The notes under the pieces were generated by a model, which saw only the letters and a program-made list of their open reading frames with translations, was not told where the DNA came from and ran no database searches. Shown here in pieces: positions 8,652 through 10,188 of a stretch of DNA of 10,188 nt. Both the position numbers and the translations under genes were made by a program. Numbering within the stretch: position 1 is the stretch's first letter; every line of letters begins with the position of its first letter. The stretch spans positions 1 through 10,188 of the forward strand of contig JADINF010000097.1 of the NCBI GenBank assembly GCA_017694145.1, read 5' to 3'. Origin of the DNA: Candidatus Stercoripulliclostridium pullicola. Its GTDB lineage: Bacteria > Bacillota > Clostridia > Christensenellales > DTU072.

Positions 8652-8665
8652 GTATGCCTCCATAC
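8652..8665 (-). promoter_or_regulatory. secD ribosome binding site held in a small hairpin
   Basis: On the - strand GTATG, GAGG, CATAC form a perfect 5-bp stem with the core of the Shine-Dalgarno sequence (GGAGG, 8661-8657) as the tetraloop. The stem ends 2 nt before the GTG. The Shine-Dalgarno sequence itself is clear; whether the hairpin forms or matters is inference. Confidence 0.6.
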
Positions 8666-8678
8666 GTTATTCCTAAAT

Positions 8679-8707
8679 ATTATATAGTTTAATTGTCGGC
8701 AAGTCAA
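8679..8707 (-). promoter_or_regulatory. SigA-type promoter of secD-secF
   Basis: TTGACT (8707-8702), a 17-nt spacer and a perfect TATAAT (8684-8679) read on the - strand. The predicted start site is near 8672-8674, giving a leader of about 23-25 nt that contains the secD Shine-Dalgarno sequence. The DNA just upstream (about 8708-8739) is almost pure A/T, like an UP element. Five of six and six of six consensus matches with ideal spacing make this the strongest promoter in the window. Confidence 0.88.
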
Positions 8708-8712
8708 TTATC

Positions 8713-8727
8713 TTTTAATAATTAAAA
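8713..8727. repeat. AT-only palindrome just upstream of the secD -35 box
   Basis: TTTTAAT, one central base, then ATTAAAA: a perfect 7-bp palindrome 5 nt upstream of the -35 hexamer. It lies in A/T-rich DNA where such symmetry is easily found by chance. It could be an UP element or an operator; no regulator is known from this window. Confidence 0.35.
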
Positions 8728-8756
8728 TATAAATAAAACGAAACGAACTCAAAACG

Positions 8757-8785
8757 AACAACGCCGAGGGTCAGTCGGCGTTGTT
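8757..8785 (-). terminator. Terminator of the SCIFF maturase gene, overlapping its stop codon
   Basis: An 11-bp perfect inverted repeat (AACAACGCCGA at 8757-8767, TCGGCGTTGTT at 8775-8785) with a 7-nt loop. On the - strand the first arm is formed by the last codons of the maturase gene (Asn-Asn-Ala-Asp) and the TGA stop sits in the loop. The tract after it is T-rich but interrupted (CGTTTTGAGTTCGTTTCG), so termination may be incomplete. It separates the maturase transcript from secD. Confidence 0.75.
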
Positions 8786-10141
8786 TTCCATTACGTTTTC
8801 GATAAACCGGATCGCCAGGCTCACCTCGAGGCGCTTACGCTGCAGAGCGCAACCGAGCTCGTAGCAGCCGTCGGGCGAACCGGTAAAATGAAGCGCGTTG
8901 GCGGTACAGCCGCCTCCGCAATAATATTTTGCGGGGCAATTAGCGCAATGCGGCTTGCTCAGAACGGTATATCCCGCAAAGCGCTCGCGCACGTCCTGCC
9001 GGAGGATGCCGTCGCGCACGTTTCCCAGTAAATATGCGTCGTCGCCGCCCACGAACTGATGACAGGGATAAATGTCGCCCGTAGGCGAAACCGCGAGATA
9101 ATCCGTACCCGCGCCGCACCCCGTAAGGCGTTTATTCAGACACGGTCCGTGCTCAAGGTCTATCATGTAGTGGAAGAAATTAAACCATTTACCGCTCTTT
9201 CTGCGTTCGATATAGGCTTCTCCGAGCTTGTCGTATTCTGCCTTAAGTTCCTCGAGGTCGCTCATCTTCAGAGCGAGCGGATGATCGTCGGGAAGCACCA
9301 CGGGCTCGACGGAAATCTGATCGAACCCCCTGTCGTTCAGCGCGAGAACGTCGGCGCAGAAATCTTTGTTTTTCGCGGTATATGTACCTCTGACGTAATA
9401 TTTTTTTTCGCCGCGTATCTTACGGAATGCGACGGCATTATCAAGTATTACGCCAAAACAGTCTTTCCCGCTCACGGATTTCCGCACGCCGTTGTGTACG
9501 GATTCCCTGCCGTCGATACTTAAAACGACGTTATCCATTTCGGCGTTCAGCCATTCGGCGTTGGCTTTGTTGAGCAAGAGGCAGTTGGTGGTCATCGTGA
9601 AACTGAAGCGTTTCCCGGCTTCCGCGGCTCTCGCCTTGGCGTACTCCACGGTTTTTTTGACTACGTCGAGATTCATAAGCGGTTCTCCGCCGAAGAAGTC
9701 GACTTCGAGATTACGGATATTTCCGCTCGAAGCGATAAGAAAATCGATCGCCGCCATTGCGGTTTCCGCGCTCATGTAGTCGCGCGCCGTATTATACGTA
9801 CCCCCCGAAGCGAAACAGTATTCGCAACGGAGATTACAATCGTGACAGATATGCAGACAAAGCGCCTTGACGACGCCTGCGTTTTTCTTAAACTCGCGTA
9901 TTTTCTGCGGCGCGTTCAATGCGCCGTTCTTTTCAAGCTCGTCGAATTCCGCTTCGCATTCGGCGACGTGCTCCGCGCCCAACGCTTCGTAAGCGGCGCG
10001 CAGGGCTTCGTCGGGCTCGCCGTAGCGATTGACCGCGCATAAAAAAGCGACATCGTCCACGTTGAACAAACTGCCGCTTTCCACGTCCCACAGAAAATAC
10101 AACGGTTTACCGTTATGTTTATAAATAAAGGTATGGACCAT
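8771..10141 (-). CDS. scfB: Radical SAM maturase of the SCIFF peptide (thioether-forming)
   Basis: 456-residue radical SAM/SPASM enzyme. In characterised relatives (CteB of Clostridium thermocellum) it joins a Cys sulfur to an alpha carbon in the six-cysteine SCIFF precursor, making a thioether (sactionine) bridge. Residues 1-80 match the peptide-binding N-terminal domain of the family. The cluster motif is Cys102-xxx-Cys106-xx-Cys109 in HDCNLRCEYCFASGG, followed by FFGGEPLMN (149-157) and the SPASM auxiliary-cluster cysteines Cys334, Cys342, Cys360, Cys399, Cys402, Cys408, Cys412, Cys426 and Cys431. EVDFFGGEPLMN, YYVRGT, QISVEPVV, FNFFHYMIDL and YPCHQFVG are family-diagnostic stretches. Cys99 and Cys187 are two further cysteines; from memory relatives have Ala and Gly there. 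The ATG gives the expected N-terminus but lacks a Shine-Dalgarno sequence. The precursor gene scfA, normally just upstream, would lie past the right edge. A position next to secD is typical of Clostridia. Confidence 0.93.
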   Translation of the reverse strand: MVHTFIYKHNGKPLYFLWDVESGSLFNVDDVAFLCAVNRYGEPDEALRAAYEALGAEHVAECEAEFDELEKNGALNAPQKIREFKKNAGVVKALCLHICHDCNLRCEYCFASGGTYNTARDYMSAETAMAAIDFLIASSGNIRNLEVDFFGGEPLMNLDVVKKTVEYAKARAAEAGKRFSFTMTTNCLLLNKANAEWLNAEMDNVVLSIDGRESVHNGVRKSVSGKDCFGVILDNAVAFRKIRGEKKYYVRGTYTAKNKDFCADVLALNDRGFDQISVEPVVLPDDHPLALKMSDLEELKAEYDKLGEAYIERRKSGKWFNFFHYMIDLEHGPCLNKRLTGCGAGTDYLAVSPTGDIYPCHQFVGGDDAYLLGNVRDGILRQDVRERFAGYTVLSKPHCANCPAKYYCGGGCTANALHFTGSPDGCYELGCALQRKRLEVSLAIRFIENVMENNAD

Positions 10142-10151
10142 TGTCGGGAAG

Positions 10152-10171
10152 TTTAACGGATGACCGTTAAA
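10152..10171 (-). promoter_or_regulatory. Inverted repeat in the leader of the maturase gene
   Basis: TTTAACGG, a 4-nt loop and CCGTTAAA form a perfect 8-bp hairpin whose edge is 10 nt before the maturase ATG. It has no U-run after it, so it is not a standard terminator. It could block or position ribosomes, mark an RNA-processing site between scfA and scfB, or be an operator. The rest of the right edge (10172-10188) shows no identifiable gene; one - strand frame ends in TAA at 10169-10167 and could be the tail of an upstream gene. Confidence 0.5.
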
Positions 10172-10188
10172 TCAGATAGTCGATTTTG

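Noticed and set aside
8735..8760. Short repeated GTTCGTTT units (- strand) after the maturase terminator
   Set aside because: Only two imperfect copies in a T-rich post-terminator tract, best explained as part of the terminator tail rather than a repeat element.
10167..10187. Possible C-terminal tail of an upstream gene ending in TAA (frame reading KIDYLI)
   Set aside because: Six codons are too few to assign. It does not resemble the usual Cys-containing end of a SCIFF peptide as I know it, and other frames are equally open over this length.

Overview
This window looks like a chromosomal core region from a Gram-positive Firmicutes/Clostridia-type bacterium of intermediate GC content, possibly a gut or other uncultured lineage (inference). 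Three things point there. SecD and SecF are separate, adjacent genes. They sit beside a radical SAM maturase of the SCIFF (six cysteines in forty-five residues) peptide family, which is a hallmark of Clostridia. RecJ and a bifunctional Rel enzyme follow in the same direction. No transposases, integrases, phage genes, CRISPR arrays, tRNAs or rRNAs are visible.

Layout, left to right. Positions 1-1596 on the + strand hold the C-terminal two thirds of a CtpE-like P-type cation ATPase; its start lies before the window. It converges on rel, and a perfect 10-bp bidirectional terminator sits between them. The other five genes are all on the - strand, so transcription runs right to left: SCIFF maturase (10141-8771), secD (8649-7303), secF (7301-6222), recJ (6165-3871) and rel (3864-1690). 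The maturase ends in a terminator hairpin built from its own last codons. secD then has its own near-consensus SigA-type promoter and a strong Shine-Dalgarno sequence. secD and secF are 1 nt apart and surely co-translated. A hairpin and a possible weak promoter lie between secF and recJ. recJ and rel are 6 nt apart.

Functionally, the genes cover ribosomally made peptide modification (maturase; its precursor peptide gene is expected just beyond the right edge), completion of protein export by proton-motive force (SecDF), DNA repair (RecJ), the stringent response (Rel) and cation transport (P-ATPase). This is mainly a conserved housekeeping neighbourhood, and I do not see a clear undescribed multi-gene system in it. 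The best points for a second look are an Asn in SecF where the Asp needed for proton-driven export is expected, hairpins at the secD and maturase translation starts, the lack of Shine-Dalgarno sequences at recJ, rel and the maturase, and the absence of apt between recJ and rel.
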